Assembly (NCBI GenBank): GCA_021292165.1
Contig: CM037876.1
Coordinates: forward strand, 287,034,521 to 287,098,520
Reading direction: 5' to 3'
DNA from: Shinisaurus crocodilurus
Lineage: Eukaryota; Chordata; Lepidosauria; Squamata; Shinisauridae
DNA: 64,000 bases
Notes under the pieces: model-generated
Told to the model about the DNA's origin: nothing
The model's input: only the letters and a program-made list of their open reading frames with translations
Database searches by the model: none
Translations under genes and position numbers: made by a program
In this document: piece after piece, positions 1 to 13,160 of the stretch
Position numbering within the stretch: the stretch's first letter is position 1
Layout: every line of letters begins with the position of its first letter

Positions 1-33
1 CTGGTGTAAAGCAACTCATTTATATTAACCAAC

Positions 34-187
34 CTGCTTTGGCTTTAATGTTAGACCAGTCTTCATAACTGTCAATATGCTCCTTTAGCCGGGAACAAAG
101 TTGTACATTGCCCACATAATCCAAAAGAACATCGATAATAGGCCCTGCCCAACGACTCATCTCCGGGGCTGAAACCATTTCACAAAA
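34..187 (-). CDS. ASB2: ASB2 eighth coding exon (linker before the SOCS box)
   Basis: 154 nt: 51 codons starting [20 protein letters not shown] and ending [10 protein letters not shown], plus one base. This segment joins the ankyrin domain to the SOCS box and is nearly invariant in ASB2. The acceptor CCCTCCAG is at 189-188 after a pyrimidine tract. The donor GTTGGT starts at 33. The remaining exon, with the SOCS box that binds elongins and CUL5, lies outside the window. Confidence 0.95.
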
Positions 188-3100
188 CTGGAGGGGGAAA
201 TGAGATATGCATTATTTATTGTGGGGGGGATCATAAGACATGGTTTTATACATGAATTATGGGGACGCAAACAACCTATGAATGCCGCATTCGTAGATTG
301 TTACTGTGATGTCCGAACCTGGGCACTTGGGGTTGTTTGTGGGTTAAACAACCCCAGGTTAACCTATGGTTTGTTCTTGGGTTAATTAACCCACAAATTG
401 CTGCTGAATGAATGCTGCTATTACATACAAACAGCCCCGTTGCTTGACTGGTTTATTTCATGCCGAGAGTAAGGTAGATGATTAAGAACAAAACAAAACT
501 CTGGCAAGAAAACTCAAGGAAGTTCATGAGCTCTGCAGGGAAGGCTCAAGTTTGCAGTAGATATTCACCTGACTGCTATACAAGTCAGACATAGGGTCAG
601 ATCTACACATTATTCAGAAATAAGTCATTGCTTGATATATTAGACACCTGACACTACCATTTAAGATTAGAGGTAAGGTGGTTGCATTCTGAGTACTCCC
701 CCCCCCCAAAGACCACCCCCTGCATGTAGTAAGCATATCAGGGAGAAAGGTTTAACACAGCCCCCTCCCTGATGTGCATGGTTACTACATATAGGGAGCA
801 GTTTTTACTCCGGGCATTCAGAAATATGATCCCCCACCTGCAGTCCAGAATTCTATCACTTCAGTGTGTGCACTGTGTAGATTGTTCCCAAACACAGCAC
901 TTGGTGTGCTTTTGCAGATGCCAAAAGTTCCCATTTTTTTATGTCTGGTCATAGGAAGCTCTGAGCCTCTGAAATGCATAGCCTAGATAATTTTGTGACT
1001 CGTTCTTTGTTTAGCTGTTTAATGTGCTAACACAACAGGTTGCAGCCCGATTTGCCCACATGTCCATAACAACACAAAATGCAAGGCTCCACAGCAGGGC
1101 TCTCCAACCGTGGGTCCCCACCCAGATGTTGCTGGCCTACAGCTCCCAGAATCCCTTGCCGTTAGCCATGCTGGCTGGGTATGCTGGGAGCTGTAGGCCA
1201 GCAACATCTGGGGACCCACGGCTGGAGAGCCCTGCTCCGGAGCATCAATATCTGCACAGCGGGTGGTATCCAAAGGTGTCATTCCACTGATGGAAGCACT
1301 TCTGTCAGCAGAATCAGGAGGTGAGCAACTCTCCCTCCCGCTGCAGTCACCCCCATTCACCCTCAAAATCTGTTCTGGAGGGATGGGAAACACTCTGGAG
1401 CAGATTTTCAGGTGGCATGGAGGCTGCAGGGGGAGGGCAGAGGGAGAAAGTCCCATCACACTAGCGGACTTCAGCTAGCACAACATTGGATTTAACCCAG
1501 GATCCTTGCTTGGCACAGTCCAGTGCCCGGTTCCTTACATGACAGCATCTTCATGATAAAATATTGTTCTATCTATAAAAAAATCTGTTTCTGTATTAAC
1601 AGAAATATCTCCCAACTTAGACTGCCCAGAAAGTAAAGCAAGTATTTTGCAGTTGTATGAAGTGTGATGTAGAAGAGAACAAAAATGCACTGTTGATAAT
1701 AGCTCTTTTGCTCTGTGTGAAATAGTTTAAATGCCCTCTAGTGGCATTCAGATAAAATACCTCTCAAGGTCACATCCCATATGCTAAGTAGCTTAGCAAA
1801 CTCATTGTCCAAGTTCTTCCTATCCTTATGTAGCCAAACCAGCACTATTCACACATAAGGGGGAAGTATCAGCAGGCTTAGGGGAACACCAAGATTTACA
1901 GAAATACAAAAATCTTTAAGGAAACAAAATTTGAAGGGGAGAAAATTCCAAAAACAGTCCAATGACAACTGAGTGGGTTGGAATCCTGAACATTTTGTTG
2001 CAGGTCCCATTTGTTTCTAATATGTTCATTTCTAATTTAATATTCACCATTTCTCTTTTCCATTCCATAGGTATGGAGAACTGGATTACTATTGATGATT
2101 CTTTTAGTGCTTTTCAGTGTAGAAAGTTCCTTACAATGCTTAGAGCCTTATTTATATTCATAATCCTATGAAGTAGGTTAGACTGATGTTGTTGTTGTTG
2201 TTGTTGTTAATTATTATTATTATTATTATTATTTCATTTCTATACTGCCCAACAGTCTAGAAGCTCTCTGGGTAGTTCAGAACAATTCACAAAACACAAT
2301 AAAAATAGCATAAAAACATATATTTTTTTCAATATACAAAATTAAAAAAACAATCCAACAGCCAAAACAACTCCAGGACAACCAGACCTGTCAAAAGAAG
2401 CTGATACAAATGATGCTCACTTGGCCAAAGCCACCCAGTGAGCTCCATGGCAGAGCAGAAATTTTTATCCAAGAGGAAATACTGGGTGTAGACCCAAAAC
2501 ACACATATAAGAAGCTATCCAGTACTGAACAAGCAGGAGTTACTAAGACGTTGGATACCCCGCAGTTGAGTTTGATCACTTGTCATTTCCTGTACTATGT
2601 TTCTGTCTTCCTGTGGGATTATGCTGAGCTAGGCCGATGACTCTGTTAGCTGAATACTTCACTGTCACCCAGACTGGTACTGGCTCTTCAGAATTTCAGA
2701 CTGAAACATTTCCAAGGTCCTGCTATTTGTCATACTTTAAACTGGAGAAGCTAGAGACTGAACCTGGGGCCTTTTCTAAGAGAAGAACATGTTGCTACCT
2801 ATATGAGTGGGGAGAGTTCTATGGTATTCCTCCAAGAACCATAAAAATGACGAGATAGTAAGAGTAGACTTACCTGTACGGTGCTTTGCACTTTATTCAC
2901 CTGGGGATCATTATACCTGTCCCTCCTAGTTTCAATGGGAGGATGTGGGCCACTTCCATACCGACACTTAAAACAGGAGTTGGCATCACAGCCCAGATCC
3001 ATCAGAAATTTCAGCAGCAGAAGGTACTTCATTGAGAACATAATGGTAGCAGGGAAAGTAGTAGGGTGGGAAGCAACATAGGCATCAATGTTGGCTCCGG

Positions 3101-6100
3101 AATCAAGGAGAAGCTTCATTGTCTTCAAGCAGCCATGGCGGATGGAGATGAGCAGTGGGTTGATGAGGTCAACGTTGGGGTCGGCCCCAGCCTCAAGCAG
3201 CATCTCAGTAGCATCGACATTGTTGTTAAAGACAGAAAAATAGAGGACACTGGTGCGCCTGTCCTCATAGAGTCGAGAGCGCTCTGAAGAGAGAGTGGCG
3301 TTCACATCAAAGCCAGCCTCAATCAGCTCTTCCAAAACATCATCGCGGTTGCATTCAGCAGCAAAATGCAGAGGACTGACGCCGCTGCGCTTGATTCGAG
3401 TGCGGCTAGTTACTGGGAGCAGCATTTTTACAATCCTAGCAGAAATGAATCAAGACATAAGTTTGCTTTTCTAGTGAGGTTATTGTTCTCATTGCAGCAT
3501 CTAGGAGTCCCATTATGCTAGGCGCTATGGAAGCACATAACAGCAACAAAATCATCTCTGCCCTCAAATTGTCTATGAATTATGATACAAAAACTTCCAG
3601 CAAGAGAAGACAGGTGGTCAGAACAGACTTGGGAATGAGCAATGACCTTGATCACTAAAGCTGTGTACAGATTATATTTTTTCATAGCCTTAAAGGCATT
3701 GTGATAAAACTGTCATTGCCCTTGGGTTGTACACATCTGTTTGTATTTCTGTCCCACTACGATGTATAGGCCAAACAGAGAACTGGTGTAGCAAACACAG
3801 TGGGGATAAACTGTTGGGAGTCAGATGAGGATCAAACCCGCACTCGGACATGAAGCTCAGTGGGTGATACTGGGCCAGTGACCATCTCTCAACCTGGTTG
3901 GCCACTGTGGGAAACAGGATGCTGGAGTAGATAGCCCATTGACCTGATCCAACAGGGCTGTTCTTATGTTCTTACCAGCAGGTATTGCTTCACTGCACTG
4001 CAGCTCCCTGCTGCTTCTCCAGTATCAGATCTGAGCATGTGGGCTATGTATTAGTCACCAATGATCAATGCTCATTCAAGAACATCTAGCCATCAAATGC
4101 CATTGAACAAGCATCTTCAGCTAGCTCTAGAAACATCAACTGCCCTTCAGTATTCATTAGCAAGCAATCATTTTATGCAAAATATTGTCTTCTTTCCACT
4201 TGACCTTACACAATTCCTTGGACTTCATTATCCATATAGACTTTATCAAATGAACAGCAAATCATAAAAAACTTAGAAAATAATAAATTAGTGTATCCGA
4301 ATATGAACATCTTATATATCTAGCCCAATGCCATAGCACCAATGGGAAGCTCAAAAAGAATCCTCTCTCTGCAAAAGAAAAAAAGGGGGGTATAATTCAG
4401 TGGATATACAGTTGCTTTCAGTGACCTTCTCAAACACCTTTAGTTGCTTCAAACACTAATATAACTTGATTAAATGAAACTAGACAGTTCCATCCTAGCT
4501 TGTGAGTCCCTGTTAATCAATATTGCAATCTTCATGTCCTGTGCCTGCTTCCTCTTACAGTGAGAGAGAGACTTTTAAACAATCTATATAGCAGGAATGG
4601 GGAGCCTGTGGCCCTCCAGATGTTGAAGCCCAAGCCAGGCATAAGCCCCAGCCAGCATGGCCAATGATCAAGGATGAGGGGAATTATACTCCAGCAACAT
4701 CTGGAGGACCACTCCTGCCATATAGGGTGCTACGGTGAATGTCAACCAACACCCACAATGTTCCTCCGTGGATTACATGAACATTGACACCAGCTGTGGT
4801 GAGAAGAGGCAGGGGACCAGCATAGGCTAGGGTGTTCTCAGCATACAGACTAGGACTGAACCTACTCGCTGAGCACATTTGTTCTGCAGAGATGCACTCG
4901 ACGCTCAAGAGCAGGATGGGTAGCTGGGCAGCATGAATGGTTTTATCTGAAACATTCCCAGACAGTTCAGTTTGAGACCGGCCTCTGGCACGAAATAGTT
5001 CAGCATCAACAGTTAAAAGTTTGGGAAAGGTTTAAGCAGCTGGAGCCAGGGATGTTGAAGAGTCCTTGGTCTCGAGTCATGAGTCGAATCACGAGTCTTT
5101 GGACCCGAGTCTCAAGTCCGAGTCCGAGTCCTTGGTCCAAAATGGTGATTCACGAGTCACGAGTCACGAGTCACGAGTCACTCCCAAAGCTGACTCCACG
5201 AGTCCCTATTAAAATCAGTGGGGGGTTTTCCCAACAAAATAAGGCTACTTCAGATGTGTGGTTTAAGTAAATTCTAGGCACAAGTGTGCCTTTTTATTTC
5301 AAAACTCTGCAACTGATTTTGGCAAGAACAGACCAGGCAGAAAAACCCAAAATAACCAGGCGGGCAGAGGAGGCAGGGAACCCCAAAGCAGGCAGGCAGA
5401 GGCCTTTGTCTTAGACAATTCAACTGTTGAACTGGTCAAGAAGAGACCAGGCAGGCAGAGGAGGCTGGGAACCCCAGACAGGCAGGCAGAGGCAGCCAAA
5501 CCCAAAATGTCTGAAAGGTTGCATTTTAGAAAAATGATTTTAAAAAATAAACTTGCTGTACTTCCTAAAACTTATCCATGTTGCACTTGAGGAACATGAT
5601 TTTTTCTAAATGTTTGGCCCCCCCATTCTGGAATAGTGAGATCTCATCACAATTCCACCCTCGCTGAACACCCGCTCCAATGGTGATGAACTTGCTGGAA
5701 CCAGAAACACACTCAGAGCAGCCACACAGAGTAATCTCAGGTCCTTCTTCTGCCTCTCCCAAATATGCAACACATCAATCAAAATAAATCTTGACACACT
5801 GTTGGGGCTGCACTCCTGGTAGCCGTCCATAGTGGTCGAGCAGTGGCACTTCTTGCTTCCATGCGCTCTTCGCCGGCAATCACGCTCCTCTCCACTCCCT
5901 CTGGCACAGCCCAGGGATGTTGAAGAGTCCTTGGTCTCGAGTCCCAAGTCGAGTCTCGAGTCCCATTAAAAATATTGGGACTCGAGTCCGAGTCGAGTCA
6001 GAGGGGGGACTCAGTCCGACTCACGAGTCGAGTCCTCGAGTCCGAGTCCCCATCCCTGGCTGGAGCAAGACTGTTAATGGAAAAGTCTCAGGAACAACAG

Positions 6101-9100
6101 CTACCAGCCTGCCCGCCGTTATCCATGCTATCGAGACATTATGCCCCCATCAGAAGGAAATAATTAACGCTTCAAGAGGAAACTCATGCACATAGATCAT
6201 TTCTCAAAGCAGAGACGCTGACCTCACCCAGTAGTGATGTTCCCTGGAAGGCGGGAAACCTGGGTGTTGTTTTAACTGGCGACTGTCCACCACTAACAAA
6301 TGCTTTCTAATTGCCATAACTAGCTGAAAAGTCATACACGGCGCTGAAAGGAGAGTATGCCAAACACCAGCATTAGTCATCCTGTGATCTACTGGGGCTT
6401 ATTTGCATTGCAAAACAATGCAGTGATTACTAGAAGCCAGCATGGATTTGTCAAGAACAAATCCTGCCAGACTAATCTGATCTCATTTTTTGATCGGGTA
6501 ACCTCCCTTGTGGACTATGGGAATGCGGTGGACATAATATATCTGGACTTCAGTAAAGCTTTCGACAAAGTGCCTCATGGTATCCTGATTAGCAAGCTAG
6601 CTAAAAGTGGGCTAGATGGAACAACTATCAGGTGGATCCACAATTGGCTACAAAGAGGGCTTATCAAAGAGGGACTCAAAGAGGGCTTATCAATGGTTCC
6701 TTCTCAAACTGGGGAGAGGTAACAAGCGGGGTACCACAGGGCTCGGTCCTGGGCCCGGTGCTCTTCAACATTTTTATTAATGACTTGGATGAGGAGGTGC
6801 AAGGGAATGCTTATCAAATTTCCAGATGACACAAAGTTGGGTGGAACAGCTAATACTCTGGAAGACAGAAAAAAATTCAAAGAGATCTCGATAGGCTGGA
6901 GTGCTGGGCCGAAAACAACAGAATGAAATTTAATAGGGATAAATGCCAAGTGCTGCACCTAGGAAAGGAAACCAAATGCAGAGTTACACAATGGGGGACA
7001 CTTGGCTCAACAATACTACAAGTGAGAAGGATTTTGGAATTGTGGTAGATCACAAACTGAATATGAGCCAGCAATGCGATGTGGCTGCAAAGAAGGCAAA
7101 TGCTATTTTGGGCTGCATTAATAGAAGTATAGCTTCCAAATCGTGTGAAGTGATAATTTAATAATAATAAAAAAGACAATGGAACCAACTAACTAGGGAG
7201 GTGGTGGGCTCTCCCACTCTGGAAGCATTCAAGGTGTGGCTGGACAGCCATCTTTTGGGGATGCTTTGACCTGGATTCCTGCATTGAGCGGGGGGTTGCA
7301 TTGAGGGGGGACTCAATGGCCTGGTAGGCCCCTTCCAACTCTACTTTTCTATGATTCTGTGATTCTATTAAAATGTAAGGGTTGAGACTGCTGTCCTGCT
7401 CAAGCAGGCTCCCTACAGCTGCATTAAAGAGTCATTGCAAGCTTTGTTTCTAGTTAAGTAAGGACCTTGTGCAACACTAAAAAAAAAAGAAGAAGAAGCA
7501 TAGCCCTAATGGCTGTTTGAGGCCCTGGGTCAAACCCAGCTCTGAAAAGGGACCCTTGTAATGAACAGAGTATGCCAAGATCTTTTGGATGCAAATATAA
7601 ACTAGAAAATATAAACTGACAGGCCACTAGATGGAGTTGGATGGATAGGTCAACATCCTACAACCCTCTGATTCTCTTTGTCTATTTCTACCTGGAAGGT
7701 AGGGGCTTGTAAGTGTGTGTGTGTGTGTGTGTGTGTGTGCGCTTGTGTGTGTGTGCTTTAACTGGTTGCTCCTTCTGCAATTGTTTACTCCAGGTGAGAT
7801 AATTTGTTTGAAAGAATGATCTAAGTAGAAGAAAAGCAATACTCCTGTTCAGGCAACTCCATGAATAGTGAGAGAAGAGTATTACCACAATAAAGTGCAA
7901 GGAAAGCCTTTCTGATAAAGGATAACCTACTGCTGACTGAGTGAAGATTTGCTTTTAAGTTGCTGGATGTTAAAGCAGTGGATGACCATGTACAAACCCT
8001 AAACATCAACATTAGACAAGCCTGATCTGAGTTTTAAGTCCTCCCCTTCATGAAAGCTTGGAGTGGATAATGTTATAATTAGAAAACAAATAGATATCCC
8101 TAGTAAAATACAAATCAAACAAAATACAGTTTTAAAATAATTTGTGTTGAGCAGGCTACACAAGCACATGGCACTGGAACCTGGACACTTGCATTGTTCC
8201 ATTGAGGACTAACACACATGGCTAATGCTTTTTCCCAGGCTGTTGTACCATGTATACGGTGCATGGATCATCATTTGTCACCCTTACACATCATGGCATG
8301 GTATGCCGCAACATACTTTCTTAAGATGAGTTTAGCAGGGACAGTTTGTGCTTGTGATGAAGTACCATTCAGACAATTTATTTAGCAGGTGCATAGCATA
8401 ATACAGGCACAGAATGATCAAGTGAATTGGCCCTAAGAAATTGCTAGGAATGACTGCCTGGCTCCTCCTTTTTACCCTGATCCTGTTGATGCTCTCTCTG
8501 CTTGTTTTTTAGTATTGTTCTCTCCCTCCCTTCCATAATGATGGGTTCATCATACCACTCACCAAATCCCACTCTTCTAAACCCCATATTACTCTTGCTA
8601 ATGTAGGGGGGGGGGCTTCTGTAATACAATGCTAATATTAATACATCCAAAAATGAATACAAAAGGAAATAATTCCCAACCACTTCTCAGCTACAAATAT
8701 TCATGATTGTATGAGTTAAATAACATTTCAATAAAGCCATGGAGATGACAAGATACAGTATCCATATATGCCTTCCAAACAGGGTGGGAGTATCATGCAC
8801 AAGCACAATAAACAAAGGCCAAGCAACAAGAGTTGAAAAATAGAAATAATCTCCTTGGCTTTTTTGGATGTTACGGAGAATTCAGGTCCTGGCAGTGAGT
8901 CTGAATATGGAATTCCTGCAACATTACGTATTAAATCCACATGCTTACAAAGAGAGGTCACCGTGAAGACTGTTGTTATTCAGAACACAAAGAGATTAAA
9001 AATAGCTGGCCATGTGGGGGCAAAGTTTGTCATTTGAATAAATATTTTGTCCGAGACTCTGCAGATGGGAAGCTGTTTAACACTTTCATTTCACAACTTT

Positions 9101-11893
9101 TTAACAAGTACTTGGTCTTTAAATATTAAGAAATGTTGGACCTTCAACCTAATTCTGAAATTCTGATCTCATGTATTGATGTAACTAATCGGCATCATAG
9201 ATCATAGAGTTGGAAGGAGCCTAGAAGGCTATCGAGTCCAACCCCCTGCTCAATGCAGGAAACTAGAGGAGCGGTCTCCCATCCAAGTAACAACCAGGCT
9301 TGACCCTGCTTAGCTTTCCACATTCAGACAAGCTGAGCCAGCATTGATGTGAATCAATGTTTACCAGTCTTTGCAAAGTAAAATTCTGTACTATTTTGTT
9401 TTGTTTTTGAAGTAGAGAGGAGTCCAATAACACAATCACAATTATGCTTCAGTAATAGCATTTTAACCTCAAGGTTGCCATCAACCTGTGTGATTTTATC
9501 AAGTGACATCCATTGACTGCTGTTCAGTTAACTGTGAGCAATCCAAGAATAATTTACCTACGAAGAATTTACCTCCTTTACTGGAGATATTTAAGCAGAG
9601 ACTTGGCAGGTATCTGTCAGGGATGCTGTATTTGCAAAATTCCTGCACTGAGCAAGTGGGTTAGACGAGATGATGTCCAAGGACCTTTCCAACTCTAAAA
9701 TTCTATTTTCTTTTTCTGTGGTGCCCCCCATGCTACTTGCTTGCAGCCTGGCAACCCAGTCACAGTGATTTATGTCTTCCTTAATCTAGGGGTGGGTGAG
9801 AATTTTGTTTGGTTTGTTGTTTGATAACAACTTACTGAAATTTGCAAAGTTTTTCATAAACAGGGCAGAAGGGACATGGGTTTTAAAAACTCTGAATGTG
9901 GAAGAAACTGGAACTGACGGATACATCCATCCAGGCCCAGGACTTTGAGTGCTTAGCTTTTAAAAGTGTGGGTTTGAATCCCTGCATATTCTACCATGTT
10001 TGTTTGTGGTGCTGGATTAGGGTTGCCACCTCTTTTTTCTGACATGCTTCTCATCTTTAACAGCTTATAACTGCAGGCAGGTACAACATGGTCCTCTCCA
10101 TGATGGAAATAGATGTACCTATGGAATTTGGCCAGTGCAGGTGGGTGAGAATTGCGGTTTGGTTCATTTTTGAGAAGAATCCACCAAAATTCACAAAATC
10201 TGAAAATTCACCAAAATTCACAATATATGGGACAGAAAGAACTGAGGGAGAAAGCAAAAGATTCATCCAGTCTCTACCTTAATCCTGAACTTGCTTAGCT
10301 GGAGAGAAATCTAACTGAAAATAATGGGATTTACTTCTGAATATCCCTTCCCTTCCAAGTGACTGTGGTTAGGAACAGGCAGGTGTATTCTCCTACACAT
10401 GTAGCCTTATCTCAGGCTACATCTGAGGTGAGAGTGAGTTGTTAGAATGGACTGTACCATTTCAGTGTGTAGGTAAGGGTCATATTTTTGAATGCTTCGT
10501 CAGAAAAGAAGCAAATGGAAATCTAGAACTCCAGGGAGTATTGTTCTAGCTCACTCCTTCAGTAGCTGTGTTGGGAGTTCTTAATGTAAGTGAGCAACCA
10601 AAAATGTGATCCCCCACATTTAATTGCCTTTGTGCAATTAAAACTCGTCTCTACTGTGATTATGAATTGTACTCTGCTTTGAGAGTCAATATGGTTGAAA
10701 AGTAAAATAAATACTTATGCATATTAGGCTGAGAGATGGTGACTTGTCCAAGACCACTCAAGTGAGCTCAATGGCTAGGTAAGATTTGAACCCCTGTAAT
10801 TGAAGCCACTAGTTATGCTACAATGACTAGGAGATGGGGGGGGGGGACTTTGATAGAATTATTGAGTTGGAAAGGGCCAAAAGTCCATTAGGAAGAGCTG
10901 CCCACCCCACCCATCAGCCTACAACAGATCAGTCTTCACCACCATGTGCCAGAAGTAACAAACATGAGATAGTACTTCAAAAGTAATCATCACAGCAGTA
11001 GCTCTAAGTCCACACTGCAGGGGGCATGGCTGTTCTGGACAATCAAACCCACCTATATAACCTTGTTACCAAATTATAATCCAGTCTCCTTAAAACCAAA
11101 CTTTCCCATGGTCCTTGTTTAAGCACCTAGGTTTCATTCCCAAGTGTTAAAAGTCTAAGAATAGGCAACTGCATTTGCTCACATTCATCTCTTGCTATCC
11201 TTGTTTCTCCCCCCTCTGTTCTCTGCTCACCATCAGATTTTAAGTTCCTTGGGGGCAGGAACCTATTCTTTTGCTTTTGCTGCATACATACAATAAATAA
11301 TAATAATAACCACCACCACCCCAGTCACAGAGTTAAAATGTGCATTAGATATGAGAGTACAGGAAGGAGGTGAGCCAGCTAACATACCTTCTAAGCAGGC
11401 TGCATATCCCCAGTGCAAACTCAGACCCCTCAAAACAGGGCGCCTTGGGCCAGTTCGCACAATCACTGCAGTCCACTGTGGCTTATTTAAGCCATGGTGG
11501 GTTGTAGTGCATACCGGTGGCCATTGTGAATATTCAAGCCGTGGAGGGTGGTCACCATGGCTTATAGTGTGTTGTTGGCATACTTAAACAGCACAGGGTG
11601 GGCTGTGGGCACACTTAACAAACCACCCCATCCCCAAAACAGCCCATGGCAACAACCCATCCTCGCCGGGTTCAGACGTCATGATGGGCTGCAGCTTGAC
11701 TAGTCACAGTGGCCGCTAGCATGTGCTGCAACCCACTGCGGCAATAGTATGAACTGGCCCATTTTTTTGGATATCCTGTACTGCATTCATAGCCTGTCGG
11801 ATCCCCACTGAGTTTGATGTGGTTGGTAGCTTTGCATTTGTTAGCTCATGGTTCCATGGTGAACATAACTGGGTTCTTTTTTTAATCATTCAG

Positions 11894-11939
<46 letters not shown>

Positions 11940-13125
11940 ATAATAATAAATTTATTTCTTACCCGCCTCTCTGTCTAGATCGAGGCGGGGAACAACAAAA
12001 ATATAAAATACATAAACTAATCAAAACACAACACGTACTATTAAAACATCTTAAAACTACTTAAAAACATTATAAAACATCTTAAAACATCTTAAAAGCA
12101 TCCTAAAATTCCGCTGGATAGGCCTGCCGGAAGAGATCAGTCTTTATGGCTTTTTTAAATTCTAAGATACTGCTAAGTTGACGAATCTCCTCCAGCAGGC
12201 CATTCCATAATCTGGGAGCAGCAGAATTAAAGGTCCTCTGGGTAATACCCGTCAGCCTAGTTTTGGCTGGCTGAAGTAAATTCTTCCCAGAGGACCTGAG
12301 TGTGCGGGGCGGATTGTACGGGAGAAGGCGATCCCGTAGGTAGCCTGGACCCAAACCATGTAGGGCTTTAAAGGTAATAACCAACACTTTATACTTCGCT
12401 CGGAAACTGATTGGCAGCCAGTGGAGTGCTTTTAAAACTGGTGTGATGATGGGCACCCCTAGGTGTACCAGTAACAAATCTGGCTGCCATATTTTGCACT
12501 AGTTGAAGTTTCCGGACTAGGTATAAAGGTAGCCCTATGTACAGCGCATTGCAGAAGTCGAGCCTCGAAGTTACCAGCGCGTGCACTACCGTCTTTAGGT
12601 CCTCCAACTCTAGGAAGGGGCGCAGCTGGCGTATCAGCCAAAGCTTTTAATCTTTATGCATAAATAATTCTCACACCCAAACCCACCAGCAACCCTGAAG
12701 AATAAAGCAAGCAACTTACTCATAATGGCCTTTTTTGGAAGCCATGTGGATAGGTAAGAACCCATCCTTATTGGCTTTGTTAGCATCAGCACCTTGGGAC
12801 AAGAGAAACTCCACAATATTCTCATGCCCATTTTTAGCAGCTTCATAGAGAGCAGATGCTTTGTCGCTGGCTTGGGTATTGATATCAGCACCTGTGGGTG
12901 GGGGGAAAGAGACATACAAGGCATAGGCATGACTCAGTTTCAGAAGATTTGGAATCCAGAGCATCTCTCTCTAGGGCAGAACTTTCAGTACCAAAGGGGA
13001 CATCAAGATGCCTCATGTCTCTAATGCTAGTAAAGTGGCATGAACCATACAAGAGCTGGGTTCCAATGCACACACAGAATTCTTGCATGCATTGGGTATC
13101 TTGATCACTTAAATCAGTGGTGGGG

Positions 13126-13160
<35 letters not shown>

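Larger units (their letters stand above)
188..2873 (-). other. ASB2 intron 7, content
   Basis: The intron holds a hAT MITE (1095-1234) and an L2-type 3' tail with GTT/ATT repeats (2187-2300). A block at 300-400 with repeated GGGTTAA/AACCC motifs resembles a fragment of an inverted-repeat element. The rest (about 400-1090, 1240-2180 and 2300-2870) shows no gene or recognisable repeat to me. Confidence 0.6.

Noticed and set aside
3425..3435. ATG at 3425 as a possible start of a separate ankyrin protein
   Set aside because: The reading is an internal exon. An acceptor at 3436-3437 and the phase match to 12720 show that it continues ASB2.
5140..5185. CRISPR-like short direct repeats (CACGAGT units)
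   Set aside because: The units are contiguous, with no spacers, and sit in the subterminal region of a hAT transposon in a vertebrate genome.
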